Part shown: positions 43,301-55,300 of the stretch, piece by piece
Layout: each line of letters begins with the position of its first letter
Numbering within the stretch: the first letter of the stretch is position 1
DNA from: Elmis aenea
Lineage: Eukaryota > Arthropoda > Insecta > Coleoptera > Elmidae
Length of the DNA: 64,000 nt
Reading direction: 5' to 3'
NCBI GenBank assembly: GCA_947652605.1
Contig: OX393579.1
Coordinates: 46,382,970-46,446,969, forward strand
Position numbers and translations under genes: made by a program
The notes under the pieces: generated by a model
What the model was told of the DNA's origin: nothing
Seen by the model: the letters and a program-made list of their open reading frames with translations, nothing else
The model's database searches: none

Positions 43301-44609
43301 GAAAAGCCAAAAAAATGCTCTTTCACATAAAATCATGGCCAACTAGGGTTTCCATTTAAAAAAATGTAAGTTTACTCCATATCTCAAAAGTCAAGATAGC
43401 TAAAAAAAAATTATTTTTGTTTTTCAATTAAGCATAAAAATCTGTATAAAAAACCTATATAACATTTTGTTCTAATTTAATAAATAAAGAAGTTATGGCA
43501 AATTTTCAAAAATGATGAAATTTTAATTTTTGTCTGTAGTACCAAAATGGAATCCGATAGAAAAAATCTGATTGCATAGGCGTTATTTTCTCAAAAAAAT
43601 AGCTCAAGAAGAGACCGAAATAAGATTTTCACTATCTATTCCGGTAACCGAGATACCCCGTAAAACATTCGAATTTGGTCCACCCTGTACTGAGTGTTTT
43701 GTTTTTGCACAATATGTAACGTTTTTACTAAGATCAATAGTATTTGAGTTATACGATTTTTGTCAATATTGACGGATGCAAAAGTTTTACAAAATATTGA
43801 AATTTAGTAACTGAACAATGTCGGAATAAAATAATTTTGAACTTTTATCAACAACCACTTAAATTCTTAAGAATAATACACAAAATGTTTGTTTTGCTTG
43901 GTCCATTTTGTACATGATTTTTTTTTTACAAAGGAACAGAAAATATTCTGTCATATGAAAGACTCTCTACTCAACTTGAAAGTCAGCTTCAAGTCAACTA
44001 AATATCAGGTTCACATTGGAAAAATGCTTTCAAGTTACTTGACTTATGAGAACGAAGCTATAGACTAATTAAATTGTCTTTCAAGATTATTAAGGGCATG
44101 TATGACTAAAATTGATGTTTCGTGATTATTAATCATTTTAGAACGAACCTACTCTTCGACCTGCAAATCTACAGTTCGCTGTTGGCATGGTAATGAGACA
44201 TATGGCCCTAAACTACAAATGTATTATTTATGATTGGCATCCATTGTGCATGGCCTCACCAGAGTGGCAAACGCAAATGGGAGTACATCGATTGAAATAT
44301 AAAAATGAGCAGCCTTTTTATAATGTGCTGGTAGAAGATGGGTCCCATCGTTACGTCGCACAAGGTTGTTATTTAAGAGAAGAGAACTTTATTACTTGAA
44401 ACCAACGTTTGTTTTGTTTTGTAGAAAACATCGTCCCAACAACCGATACAGGATTTTTGTATATAAATGAAGACATCGGTCGACACTTTTCCCACTTTTT
44501 TGAAACACATTATGTGCCAAATGCCGAGAAAGAAAAGGAATATCCTTCAGATCCCAAGGTTAGGCATATGTTTTATCAGCAGATGCAGTTTGGTTACCTT
44601 AGTAAATAA
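34360..44609 (+). CDS. Fbxo21: FBXO21, F-box protein with SirB1-like and YccV domains
   Basis: Substrate-recognition subunit of an SCF (SKP1-CUL1-F-box) ubiquitin ligase. Exons: 34360-34511, 34560-34832, 34897-35113, 38913-39134, 39189-39443, 41784-41987, 42044-42139, 44142-44364, 44425-44609. All are GT-AG with matching phases, giving 608 residues (human about 620-630). Residues 4-48 form the F-box (LPVEIVELII...VAETCSRFRNII...WKKKF). Residues about 265-345 are the SirB1/transglutaminase-like part (RRGLPITLAIVYESVARRLG, FPAHFLLRF). Residues about 485-575 are the YccV/HspQ-like hemimethylated-DNA-binding type domain (VGMVMRHMALNYKCIIYDW, FYNVLVEDGSHRYVAQENI). The start at 34360 opens MEELPVEIVEL with G at +4. 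It ends QMQFGYLSK. Intron 3 holds a 3.6 kb transposon with a heptamer satellite; introns 5 and 7 hold 1.2 kb palindromes. No damage seen in the exons. Confidence 0.95.
35698..35785. repeat. ATTTAAATCA-type short repeats
   Basis: The self-complementary word ATTTAAAT recurs about six times, spaced irregularly, sometimes extended to ATTTAAATCA. Confidence 0.7.
35863..36405. mobile_element. CAGGGTG-end element, left part
   Basis: Begins after TA with CAGGGTGGTGCTTTTTTCGA and GAAACGGTAAGAGATACAAG. Its body shares TTCTTATGGCCGCCATGTTG with the related TTCTTATGGACGTCATATAT near 63200. No right end is visible before the satellite. Confidence 0.55.
36429..38148. repeat. CpG-dense heptamer satellite, about 1.72 kb
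   Basis: Tandem 7-mers of the form (G/T)TCGTCG, mostly alternating GTCGTCG and TTCGTCG, so the working unit is 14 bp. Variants (ATCG, TTCTTCG, CAGTCG, GACGG) build higher-order blocks, for example repeated CCTCGGTAGTTGTTCG and CAGTCATCATTCGTCAGTCG. Seven is not a multiple of three, so stop codons rarely arise and long low-complexity frames run on both strands. These are not taken as genes. The array is far richer in G+C and CpG than its surroundings and lies in FBXO21 intron 3. Confidence 0.95.
38430..38857. mobile_element. hAT-type MITE in element A
   Basis: 428 bp, ends CAGTGGTTCTTAACC and GGTCAAGAATCGCTG, with GCGGCCCCCTA-type subterminal blocks at both sides. It is flanked by a perfect 8-bp duplication ATCTAGGA (38422-38429, 38858-38865). 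Confidence 0.92.
38625..38790 (+). repeat. Non-LTR retroelement 3' tail inside the MITE
   Basis: Reads WKDIKRLAQDRKTWKKIS then TTQLNSPTPNSRRTHD and a stop, followed by an AATAATAAT-type tail. This resembles the 3' end of RTE/CR1-like elements (CxxDRxxWR ending). It is either a small insertion in the hAT MITE or captured sequence. Confidence 0.5.
39535..40715. repeat. 1.2 kb palindrome family D, copy 1
   Basis: Left arm from ATGTTTCATGGGGTATCTCG; right arm ends GAGATAACCTTTAAAACATT, CGAATTTGGCCTACCCCG. Compared with copies 2 and 3 its left terminus has decayed. The arms are about 550 bp with a spacer near 40000-40200. In FBXO21 intron 5. Confidence 0.8.
40721..40943. mobile_element. hAT MITE (CAGTGTTT family), copy 1
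   Basis: Ends CAGTGTTTTTCAAAGTGTGG and TTGAGAAACAGTG, with GGGGGTCCCTGAATCC inside. Flanking octamers CCGTACCA and CCGTACAG agree at 6 of 8 bases. The same family lies reversed at 49654-49856. Confidence 0.78.
40949..41050. repeat. CAGGGTG-end fragment
   Basis: Starts TA-CAGGGTGAACTACTTAATT, then GAATCTAGCTTAATATAAGA and GATACAG. It abuts palindrome D copy 1 so that one TA (40947-40948) serves both elements. The far end is not visible. Confidence 0.55.
41062..41690. repeat. Foldback element, CAGGATG end
   Basis: Starts TA-CAGGATGGCCTATTTTTGA and CATCTCGGTTATTATCAGAG. Arms mirror GGCAATTTTCAAAAAT, TAAACGAAAAGAT, and ATGGCAACCATA against TATGGTTGCCAT, with a loop near 41390-41440. The right terminus is decayed near GAAATATCTCGC. 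Confidence 0.7.
42474..43687. repeat. 1.2 kb palindrome family D, copy 2
   Basis: 1214 bp between TA 42472-42473 and TA 43688-43689. Ends CAGGGTGGACCAAATTCGAA and TTCGAATTTGGTCCACCCTG. The two arms, about 570 bp each, are near-perfect reverse complements joined by a spacer of roughly 80 bp around 43050-43130. In FBXO21 intron 7. No coding capacity. Confidence 0.92.
43958..44062. repeat. Harbinger-like MITE half copy
   Basis: Contains AGACTCTCTACTCAACTTGA, ATATCAGGTTCACATTGG and TTACTTGACTTATGAGAACG, matching the right half of the MITE at 50235-50654. Confidence 0.65.
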
Positions 44610-44725
44610 AATGTATTTAATTATAAAAACGGTAATATATTTAATTTAATTAATTTAAAGCTGTAAATATACATAAGTGTAAGTATATAATATGTATGTC
44701 TGATCTGGTCAACTTTGTAGAATTT

Positions 44726-44731
44726 AATAAA
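44726..44731 (+). promoter_or_regulatory. Poly(A) signal of FBXO21
   Basis: AATAAA lies 117 bp after the FBXO21 stop codon, within AATTTAATAAAGTTATTTTG. Confidence 0.6.
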
Positions 44732-46893
44732 GTTATTTTGTTAACAGAATGATTTTTTTGTTTATATTTCTTCAATTTTATTGAAACAAAATCTAAAATT
44801 CAATTGTTCCATTCACAAACGACCTCTTTGCACGTCTGTGCTCCTGATACTTCAATCGAATTTCTCATACGAAAATGGCAAATAAATTTTGTTTTAAGTT
44901 CAGGTACCAGAAGTGAGAAGATGTTACATCTGCTACGTATCATCAAAACTTAAAATTTTTGATTCAAAAATTGGACTAAATAAAAAGGCAGTTCTAGATT
45001 TATGAACGAATATCGTTCCTAAATGTCATTCCCCATACATTCTGTTCATTAAGCATGCATTACTTTTCTTGTATATTTTTAATTGTTTTAAACCAATAAC
45101 TCAATTTTTGTGATTTTCGATAAAGCAAAGGCTCATACATTGAAGACAGCCTGTATTTTATTTTAATTTAGCTTTTACTTTTACGTTGAAGAACAACTAA
45201 ACAGCTTGCACTCTGTAGATAAAAAATAGAAAGTTCCATAATAATTATTTAATCATATTTTATGTATTCATATTTTAACCAAAATTAACCTATAATTTCA
45301 ATCAAAACAATAACATTTCACAACATGTTCATAACATAGCTCATAAAAATGTCCCTAGGTTGTCTTGGCGGTGCATCAGCTGAATCTGAGATATTTTCCT
45401 CGTCAATGCTATTCTTATGGGATTTAGAAAAATGAGTATCAGGATAGCAGAAACTGCAGGAGGTCTTTGCGTGTATTTTGTACTAGTTATATTTACTTCT
45501 TAGGTTGGCGAACACGTATCGGCCATGTTGACATCAGCTGTCAAGATGAATAATTTTCAATGTTTAAAAATTGAGCAATTTAAACAAATACAGGTAAAAA
45601 TATTGTGCAAAAACCCAATATTGATTCATTTTTTGCTAAACCAAACAACTTTCTTTGGTTATATGGTGTGTAAACAGTGTGATTTGTATTTTAGTACCAA
45701 CGGTTAGACCATTCGACACAAATTTGCCTACAAAACTCAAGGTATGGAATTTCGATGATAAATAGGGTTTCCAAGGCTATTATTAACCCCATTTAGTAAC
45801 TTTGAACAATCCTGGACTGATATGGTTGCCACAAGAACATGTTGGTGTACATGTGACAGGAAGTCGCACAACTGGGCACGAATTAGTCTACAACACTTAA
45901 GGTATGAAATGTCGATATTATAATAGTGCTTTTAAGGCTATAAGTAATCAAAGATGTTAATTTTTGGACCAATACAGCTGCCATATAAACAATTATGCCT
46001 TACGTTTTACAGGTTACTTCGTTCATGATTTTTCTTCAGCCGAGTGCTTAACAATATTCAATGGTGTTGGTGCAGTTACAGAAATATATTACGATTATCA
46101 TGTCATGAAGTTTAAGTAGTCAACTTTAAACTTGTTGAAACTACGTAGAGAGATTTGAAGACATCGTTTTGTTATGGCAATAAACAACTATTTTGAACTT
46201 AAGTTAAGAAAACACTAAGATGATATCAGATGCATCAAGTAAAGCGATGATTTAATTTAAAAGGTAAGATAATAAGCTTGTAAATCTTAACTTAATAAGT
46301 TTAGTTGTTTAAATGTGTTAATTTAGTCTTAAGATAGTGTAAATATTTAGATCTTGTAAATAGTACTTTTCAACTTGCTCAGTATCATCATTTTATTTTG
46401 AGACTTCTAATTAAATTATTGTTTTCAGTTGCACTGGAAAGTCCTTCAATAACTTCTAAGTAATGGACTCAAAAGATGTCCAAGACAAATTTAACAAAAC
46501 ATGGAATATGAAGCCACCGTTGATGTGGTTTCAGCCAGGAAATCAAGTTATCTACAGGACATGCCGTGAAAGCCAATCACATAACTCAGTGGAAACTCTC
46601 AACATCAAAGTTCTACTTATACATTTTGGCATTATTTTTTAAAACTTTATTTAAAAATTTAATATATTTACATTTAATATGTTATTTGTTTAGCTGCAGA
46701 TAATCTATTATCTCATAAGGTAGAATTTGTCGCTCAAAAGTTGTTAGTTTATTACTGTTTTGTTAACACTTACTGATATAGTTTATAATTATTGTTAAGT
46801 TATAATATCACTCAATAATTGTAATTTCACTACGTTAATGTTGACTTTTATTGAAATATAATAAAAACGTAACAAAATCTTGCGTTTTAATTT
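44732..46893. other. Non-coding between FBXO21 and the LRRFIP gene
   Basis: Convergent intergenic space. No frame with family resemblance, no RNA gene recognised. It may contain the distal 3' UTR of the LRRFIP gene. Confidence 0.45.
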
Positions 46894-47372
46894 TAATGTA
46901 TGCAACCCCCCATACAGGAGTATGATTCCCACCAAAAAATTCAAATTCAAATGTAGTTCATAAGTTGACCACCAGAGGGCCAAATGCCGACATATACCTC
47001 CTTTAACTTCTGTGATCCTGATACAAGAACTGGATTTTCGGATGAGAAATGAAGTAAATTTTACAGATTATTTCCTAAGAGCAAAATTTGAGTCTTGTAT
47101 CAGGATCACAGAAGTTAAAGGAGGTACATGGCGGTATTTGGCCCTCTAGTGGTCAAGTTTCAAACTAAATTTGAATTAAAAATTGGTGGGACTGACAGTT
47201 CTGATGAGAAATGAAGCAAAATTTGATTTTTGTATCAGGATCACAGAAGTTAAAGGAGGTACATGGCTGTGTTTGGCCCTCTGGTGGTCAACTTACAAAC
47301 TAAATTTGAATTTGAATTTGAATTTTTTGGTGGGATTCATTCTAGTACGTGGGCTGTGGGTTGCATACATTA
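46894..47372. repeat. Compound inverted/direct repeat element P
   Basis: Ends TAATGTATGCAACCC and GGGTTGCATACATTA. The left arm holds GACCACCAGAGGGCCAAAT and CTTTAACTTCTGTGATCCTG. On the right the complement of that block occurs twice in direct orientation (47099-47160 and 47232-47295, CAGGATCACAGAAGTTAAAG then GAGGTACATGG). So one arm is single and the other duplicated. Confidence 0.8.
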
Positions 47373-49354
47373 GAATTAATTAAACACAAGATTTTTTAAT
47401 ATTTTTATTAATATCTCAATAGATCTCAACATTATCTTAAACATCTCCTGCGTTGAGTGTTGCATATGATGAAATTAAAACAAACATTTTTTTTTTTATA
47501 AATTAGTTTATTTTCAAATACCTTTACCAATTGATATTTAAAGTATACACAAAAAATCACATATATACATGGTAGGCGTTTTGTTTGAATATCATCTAAA
47601 ATCACACTGATTCTCTAAGACAGCAATTTTTATCTAACAAACTATACAGTTAAAATACAAATATACATAAATATGTAAATAAATACATCGTTAAATATAA
47701 TATAATGCAATTAAGACAGTGTACATATTAACATCACTTTAATAAAACAAAAATCAATGTGATTTTAACCTAACGCAAACTTCTTTGTTGACTCAGAGTT
47801 TTCTAAAACAATTATTACAATCAAGTACAAAACAAAAGAAACGTCAAAAACAAAATAAGTGCAATGCAGTTTACAACTTTCTTCACCAATATTGGGTATG
47901 TTGATTTGTTTTCCTAGCAGAAAAGTTTTTTTGATGCCAAACCCCTGTTTTAACCCAAGTTTGTTTCTAATAAGCCTAAATTTTATCCGTAAATACTACT
48001 TAGAAGTTCCAATTTTTCATAAGGCTTAATTTTGTAACAAAAGACCAACAGAAACAAATGACAATCTTCAAATAGACAAACTGTCCTATTTTAAAATGTA
48101 TAAAATTGAGCAATGGTTTTGATAGTGTGTCGGTGCTGTTAATTTAACAAGAAAAGCAAGTTTTAAACTTCTGGATTGCAATGGTGTCTTTGAAGGTATA
48201 TTTAACCAATGTTTATGAACCAACAGCAGAATACATCTTCAGGGTACTAAACTTATTCGATAACTGTAACACTATTGTTATTCAATAAAATACCCTGAAG
48301 ATGGACTGGAATAAAACATCACTTAAACAAACCTTAAAAGATACGGTTTCAACCCGGAAGTTGGGAGTTCAGATGCTGGTCACACAAGAAAACCATGACG
48401 ACCACACAACTGATTCAATCGGTGAATTCACACCAATTTTGGACATGTAAATCTAAAATGACGAACGTTTCATTCACTATTTTTTGTACTTTTACAAAAT
48501 TTGTAAAATATCAAGATAAAAACTGCATTAAATTAAAGTAGCATATGCTATACATAAACAGAAATAAGATTACATTAAATATTTACACATAAACAGTGTT
48601 AAAATAATTTAAAGGGTTAATAATTAACTATAAAAAACATCCAACCTAATTGGAGATTTAAAAATGCTGCCCGTAGTAGTTTAAAATAACAATAGAAGGG
48701 GATACAACTAAACGCATAAATAAACTTTTAAAAAGTAATTTGTGTGTACTATGAAATATTTTTCAACAAATTTACAAAATAAAAATTTTTACTAACGAGC
48801 AGCGATGTGAAATTTAACAGTTGGAAGCTTATATATGTTTATAAAAAATGCCAGAATATTTTTTCTGTGAGATATAAAAATTATGTGATTGTTGTAAATA
48901 AATTAACATATTTAAAAAACTATTTTCTCAAAAGGACTTTATAAATTTTTATATTATGAGATGAGTATGTTGCGATTTTTCTATAATATTTAATCACTGT
49001 GGATGGTATTAAAAATGGCTGAATTCATAAAGTCCTTCAAGCTGTTAGTGTATAAGCAAATTTTTATATAATTTTAGCATTTGAGGCTGTATAAGTTATA
49101 CGATAAGGCGAAGTATTGCTAGATTTGTTGGCATATACATTACATGTTACTATAAATAAACCTTTAAATTTTGCATTAAAATAAACAGTTCAAGGAAACA
49201 CTGCAATTTAAAATTACCAGCACAAAAACACGTTAGATCTTGCATCGGCTTTCAAATTTTATTCACTTTAAACTTAAATTATGTTCACTTCACTGTTTTG
49301 TTTATTAAAAATAACAGTTTCAATAAAAAAAATGTGCTAATTATCAGGTGATTG
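47373..49354. other. Non-coding; probable LRRFIP 3' UTR and flank
   Basis: Lies directly downstream of the LRRFIP stop on the minus strand. No other coding sequence is visible. A hairpin at 48233-48304 and a Penelope-type fragment near 48350 are listed separately. Confidence 0.45.
48233..48304. repeat. Perfect 13-bp hairpin plus Penelope-type fragment
   Basis: CATCTTCAGGGTA (48233) pairs with TACCCTGAAGATG (48292) over a loop of about 46 bases that itself pairs weakly. About 45 bp further on, CGGTTTCAACCCGGAAG recalls the Penelope-like motif at 1480 and 15870. Confidence 0.6.
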
Positions 49355-52300
49355 TCAAAGTTCTTTGAGTAATGCAGATTTGGCATTTTTTAACTTGTCT
49401 AACCGTTTTAACAAGTGCGTATTTGCTGTTTCCAATTCTTCGGCTCTGTTCTGCGCCTCCCTGGACTAGAAAATAAAAATTCATGTATTAACCATTTCGG
49501 TGCATGCATCTTGTGTATTATTAAAAACTAAGGTGAAAATACTCAGTTAAGAAAAAACCACTTTAAAACAACAAAGAAAATTCACAAGCGATTTGGAGAA
49601 AAAAAAGTTTAAACCAGTAAAAAATATTTCACTCAATTTTGATTGTTTAAGTCAGTGTTTCGCAAACTTTTTATTCTGAGGACCCATTCCAAAATTAATA
49701 GTTTTCTGAGGACCCCAATGAATTGTTTTGTAGACAATATTTTGTTTTTAACTTGGCCTGGAAAATAAATTTGAATGATTTTCCACCATAATGAAAGGCT
49801 CGAGGGACCCCTTCACAGGATTCAGGGGTCCGTAGACCACACGTCGAGAAACACTGGTTTAAGCAATCGAATTAAATTCAAATACTTTCCCTACAACAAT
49901 ATTAAACAAAACAGAAAGAGTCGATTAATTAACAGAAATAATTAATTATTTTTAATATGCAAGTAAGTGTTACTTACTATTTAAGAAACTGAAATTTTGA
50001 TAACAATTTTTATTTCAAATAAAGAAAAAAGTGTAATAATTAATGCCCCAATAATCCTTAAATACAAATTCAAATTGGATGTATTTATTAATCATATAAC
50101 CTTGGTCAATTTCAGAAACTATGCGATATCATATCAGTGTTCTATTATTTGACTGCGAAACGCCATAAGGTGTATGCATAATTGTTTGCAGTAGTTATTA
50201 TATAGATATATTCTCAATAATGATATGATTGTAAAGCCTCGTTCTCATTAGTCAAAACTTGAATTCAAGTAACTTGTGAACTTGATATTTAGTTGACTTG
50301 AAAGCCGTATTCACATTCAAGTTACTTGAATTCAAGTAACTTGAAAGCACCAATGTAAACCTGATATTTTTATAAACGTCACTCAGTTGTGTAAAATTTG
50401 TATGATAAAACAGTGGCATCATTCCAATTGTCAGTGAAGATTTAAAAGCCTCTCTACTCTACTTAAAACTTGAAAGAAACTTAAAAGTCAGGTTCAAGTC
50501 AACTATATGTCAGGTTCACATTTAAAAGGCTCTCTCCACTATACTTGAAACTTGAAAGGAACTTCAGGTTCAAGTCAACTGTATGTCAGGTTCACATTGG
50601 TAAAGTGCTTTCCAATTACTTGAACTCAAGTAACTTGACTAATGAGAACGAGGCTTAAGGCTAATAAATAATTTTTAACTGATAGATTTAAAACACCGTT
50701 TTAAATATTTCGTCAAAGTGTGCCATGTAATACTGTTGATATGGGCATATAAAAATTAATATTATTCACGATTACTATTTACTTTAACACGTTAAGCGCC
50801 ACCATGTTAAAAAAAAGTACTCCTATAATTTTTTGGTCACTGTATTATTTTAAATTAACGTTTCTTAAGTTTCCCTTAAGTAATATAAAAAATTGCACAT
50901 CATAATAATCAATTTTTTACCCGTTTTTAGACAAAAATTAGACTGTATTTATTTGGATAGTTTAGCACTAAAATTAACTTATGATTACATTGAATTCAGA
51001 AAAAAAATGTCTATCGGATTTAGTAAAAACAAATAGATGGTGCCATTTGGAAAAAAAAATTGACTATCGTTTGACATTTAAGTTGAACTTGAAAATAATT
51101 GAAATCCAATTCAGTTTACAGTATTTGAGGAGCAATTTCATTTACTCTTTTGTTCATCAAAATCAGACCACAAACAACGGAGTTACAGCTTGCGACGTTT
51201 TTTGTGTGACACCCTGTATAAACAAGATAGTGCTGCACTGAGAAAAAAAGACAAAGAACTACACTGTGGTATTACGCTTTAAAGGAAATGAATTTTTGTT
51301 TTTTAAACAGCGACATGCTATTAATAATTTACTGTTAAAAGTCCAGTAGGCCACACACCACACAGATTCTATCTAGATCATGCGAAGTCGTGTACATTCC
51401 CTTTGCTTGAGGTTTTAAATTTTGAATAAATAAATTAAAACTAAAATTGTTTACAAATTCTCATGCATTTTTATTTAACTACCATTACATACACAAAAAA
51501 AAAATGAACAACTTGGAAAAGCAAATCCTTAATTTATCTTGTTATATGTTACGGTTAGTGAAAATGTAACAACTCATTTAAAGTATGAAAGTAGCAATGT
51601 AAAATCACAGTAAGTTATTAAAATAAAAGAATTTAGAACAGATGATTCAATTTTAATTTAATAACGTACTGAATATCAAAAGAAAAAACTGCTAGAAGAT
51701 TGTTAACTGTATTAATTAATTAGTTTCTATTGTATGGATCAACTCCTATGTTCTGTACTGACCTAGAACAACAATAGTTTGCTCCGCAATTTTCACATAC
51801 AAATTATTTAATATTTTGATATCCATTGAATAATTTTAAATTTTCACTAGATATTCTTATGTAAAATTTAATGTATCGAAAGCATTTCTTTAAAAACAAT
51901 TGATAAACTTCAAAATTGTTAAATATCTTAGATTAAATAAGGCCTGCATGTTTCACTATTGCCTAAATAAAACAAAAGACAGTCTAGAAATGCAAATGTT
52001 TGTTTTCCTATAGCAGCCAATGAAAATTGATTATGATATACAGGGTGAACCAAATTCGAATGTTTTACGGGGTATCTCGGTTACCGCAATAGATAGCGAA
52101 AATCTGATTTCGGTCTCTTGGGCAATTTTTTTGAGAAAATAACACCTATGGAATCAGATTTTTTCTATCGGATTCCATTTTGGCACTAGACGAAAAATTA
52201 AATTTCACCATTTTTGAAAATTTGCTATAACTTCTCTATTTATTAAATTAGAACAAAATGTTATATAGGTTTTTTATACAAATTTGTATGCTTAATTTAA

Positions 52301-55300
52301 AAACAGAAGTACATTTTTTCATAGCTATCTTGACTTTCGAGATATGGAGTAAACTTACATTTTTTTAAAGGGAAAGCCTAGTTGGCCATGACTATGTGAA
52401 AGAGCCTTTTTTTAGCTTTTCAAAAATATATAGTTTTATATATTTTTTGCAAAAAATAACCAAGATATGGCCGATTTTGTAAAAATTCGATCATCAAAGT
52501 TTGCCATGATTTCGTAAACAAGTGATGTTTGCAATTATTAAACAACTAGACGTCATTGCCAAGTAAATTCTGCAGCAACCGCTACGTTTTTATCACTTAC
52601 AAAGTAATATTCTAACATATTAAACTTTTCAAAAAGTTCAAATTTAGCCATGTTCACAATACCACAATAAACAGTTATAAAATACAAAAGAATACACGGT
52701 TTTGCTTTAAAGTTGACAAATGTACTTCGAAATGATGTAAAGCAGTTTAATAATTGCAAACATCACTTGTTTACGAAATCATGGCAAACTTTGATGATCG
52801 AATTTTTACAAAATTGGCCATATCTTGGTAATTTTTTGCAACAAGTATATAAAACTATACATTTTTGAAAAGCTAAAAAAATAATCTTTCACATAAAATC
52901 ATGGCCAACTAGGGTTTCTATTTAAAAAAATGTAAGTTTACTCCACATCTCAAAAGTCAAGATGGCTAAAAAAAAATGTACTTTTGTTTTTCAATTAAGC
53001 ATAAAAATCTGTATAAAAAACCTGTATAACATTTTGTTCTAATTTAATAAATAGAGAAGTTATAGCAAAATTTCATAAATGATGAAATTTCAATTTTCGT
53101 CTGTAGTGCCAAAATGGAATCAGATAGAAAAAATCTGATTGCATGGGCGTCATTTTCTCAAGAAAATGGCCCAAGAGACCGATATTAGATTTTCGCTATC
53201 TATTGCGGTAACCGAGATACCCCGTAAAACATTCGAATTTGGTCCACCCTGTACATTAAAAAAAATTAATTATAAATTTCTTAATTCGTGGGAGTATTTT
53301 ACAACAAATATGAGGCATTGATATGACATAGTATCATAAAAATTTACACACACGAAGAGAGTAGTAAATAGTAGGTGCACAAATAGAAGACAATTAGTCA
53401 GGTTAGTTAATAAAACTACTAATTTACCAATACCTCTACTGGCAATGGCATTCATCCCAATTGTTAGTTATAAAATCCTGAAATATAAAATTAAAAGCAA
53501 CTAAAAAGGCAGCTTGTATAAAATAATTCTACACAATAAAAAAATCGAAGAAAAAAAAATGCATATGTAAAAAAGCAATTACACAAAAAATTCCAAAATT
53601 TGTACCAAAAAAAATACTTTAGAAATGTGTAACGATGCAGGAGCAACATTCCAAATTAAAAAAATTAGTTCACCTCTCTTTGCAACTTTCTCTTTTCTTG
53701 CTTCAGCGCTTCTTCCGACTTTTCGTACAATTCCGCCGCAGATTTATACCGAACGACTTGCGTTTCTAGCCTCGCGACCGTAGTTTGCAGTGTTGCCACA
53801 TCCTGTTCGGCTTTCTGAGCTCTGAATTTGTAATCGGCCAGTTGTCTGCCGACATCCTCTGTGAACGAGAGATTGTCTATTTTAAAAAAGGGTTTTCGTA
53901 TTGGATTCGTGATTTTTTTTACTTACTTTGTGTGTCGTCGGCGTCGTAATCCGCTTCACTGGTCGGGCCGTTCAGAGTGACACCGCTCGGCTTTCTTCGT
54001 TTGCTCCGTTCTTCTTCTAATTCTAAACGCAAATGACTAATTTGATCTTGAAGTTCTCTCTTTTCTGCGCCAAACCTTGCCAATCGGACATCTGCAAAAT
54101 TTTAACAAAGACTGAAATCACACTGATTTAGTTATCTGAAAATACAGTTTTAATTTCAAAATATTGTGCTATTTTTTCAAAGAATTCATAATAATTCGAC
54201 CAAAAATTTGTCTTCAAAAACTGCTAATACGTTCACCGTATGCAGGCATTTTTGACAGATTTTAACAAATTTATATTTTGAGGTCCCCTGAAAATGTTTG
54301 AAAAATATTTTCTTTATTTACAAAATAGCATCTAAATCTGTATTCAACTATTTTTTTTAAATAACATCTTAAATAACAGCCAAGATATAGATAGGGTGTC
54401 CAAATTTTCAAAAAAACTGTAGCAGATAAAAACATATTTCTATACACTAATACAGCTTATGTTGCAGTCTATTCTACAGAGTGTCCCAGATAACATTTCC
54501 AATTATTTCCAAGTAGGGGAGAAGCTACAATTTATTTTTAAAAGTACAAAATTCTTCGTAATTCAAAAGTTATCGCAAAAAATATGAAAACGTTGACTTT
54601 TTCTCTCAATTTAAAAAAAAAATCATTAGATACATTTTATTTGTGCTTTCTTGAGGTCATTTTTTTAATGTAGAATGTAACTATTATTTTAGATTCTATT
54701 AAGTCTTTTTCCATTTTTGAGATATTACCACTTATTTTATTTTTCCTTATGGGCCATCAAGTTGGCTTTGGAATAGTTAGATGTGTTTTTGTTCCTTTTT
54801 CTAATGAGATCACTTGTCTTATTTACTTTCATAAATAACTCAAAAAATCACAAAAAACCCATTTTACCAAGATTATTTAGTTAGCTAAGAAACATGTTGA
54901 ACGGGCAAGTTGGCTTTGGAATAGTTAAGTGTGTTTTTTTCTCTGACACATCACTTATCATATCTTTTAAAATCAACAACTCAAAAAACCAAGAAACAAA
55001 TATTTTTTTATTTTTATTTATTTATAACAAAATTACTGCAAAGACTATTAAATTACTCAACAATATTAAAAAATTCTAATAAATGACAAACAACACTGTC
55101 ATTAGACATTCAGTTGGTTATTTATTGTTTCTTTTTTCATAGATAGCTTGATAAGTGATTGGTAAAATATGACTGTTCTTGATTTTGAGTTATTTACAAA
55201 ATTAGATACCTATAGCAAGTGATATCTCAATAGAAAGAGGAAAAAAAGCACATTTAACTATTCCAAAGCCAACTTATAGGCTCTGAAAAAAATTAAACTA

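Noticed and set aside
50981..51241. An 86-codon plus-strand frame.
   Set aside because: It ends inside a CAGGGTG-type repeat end and is antisense in an LRRFIP intron; no domain seen.
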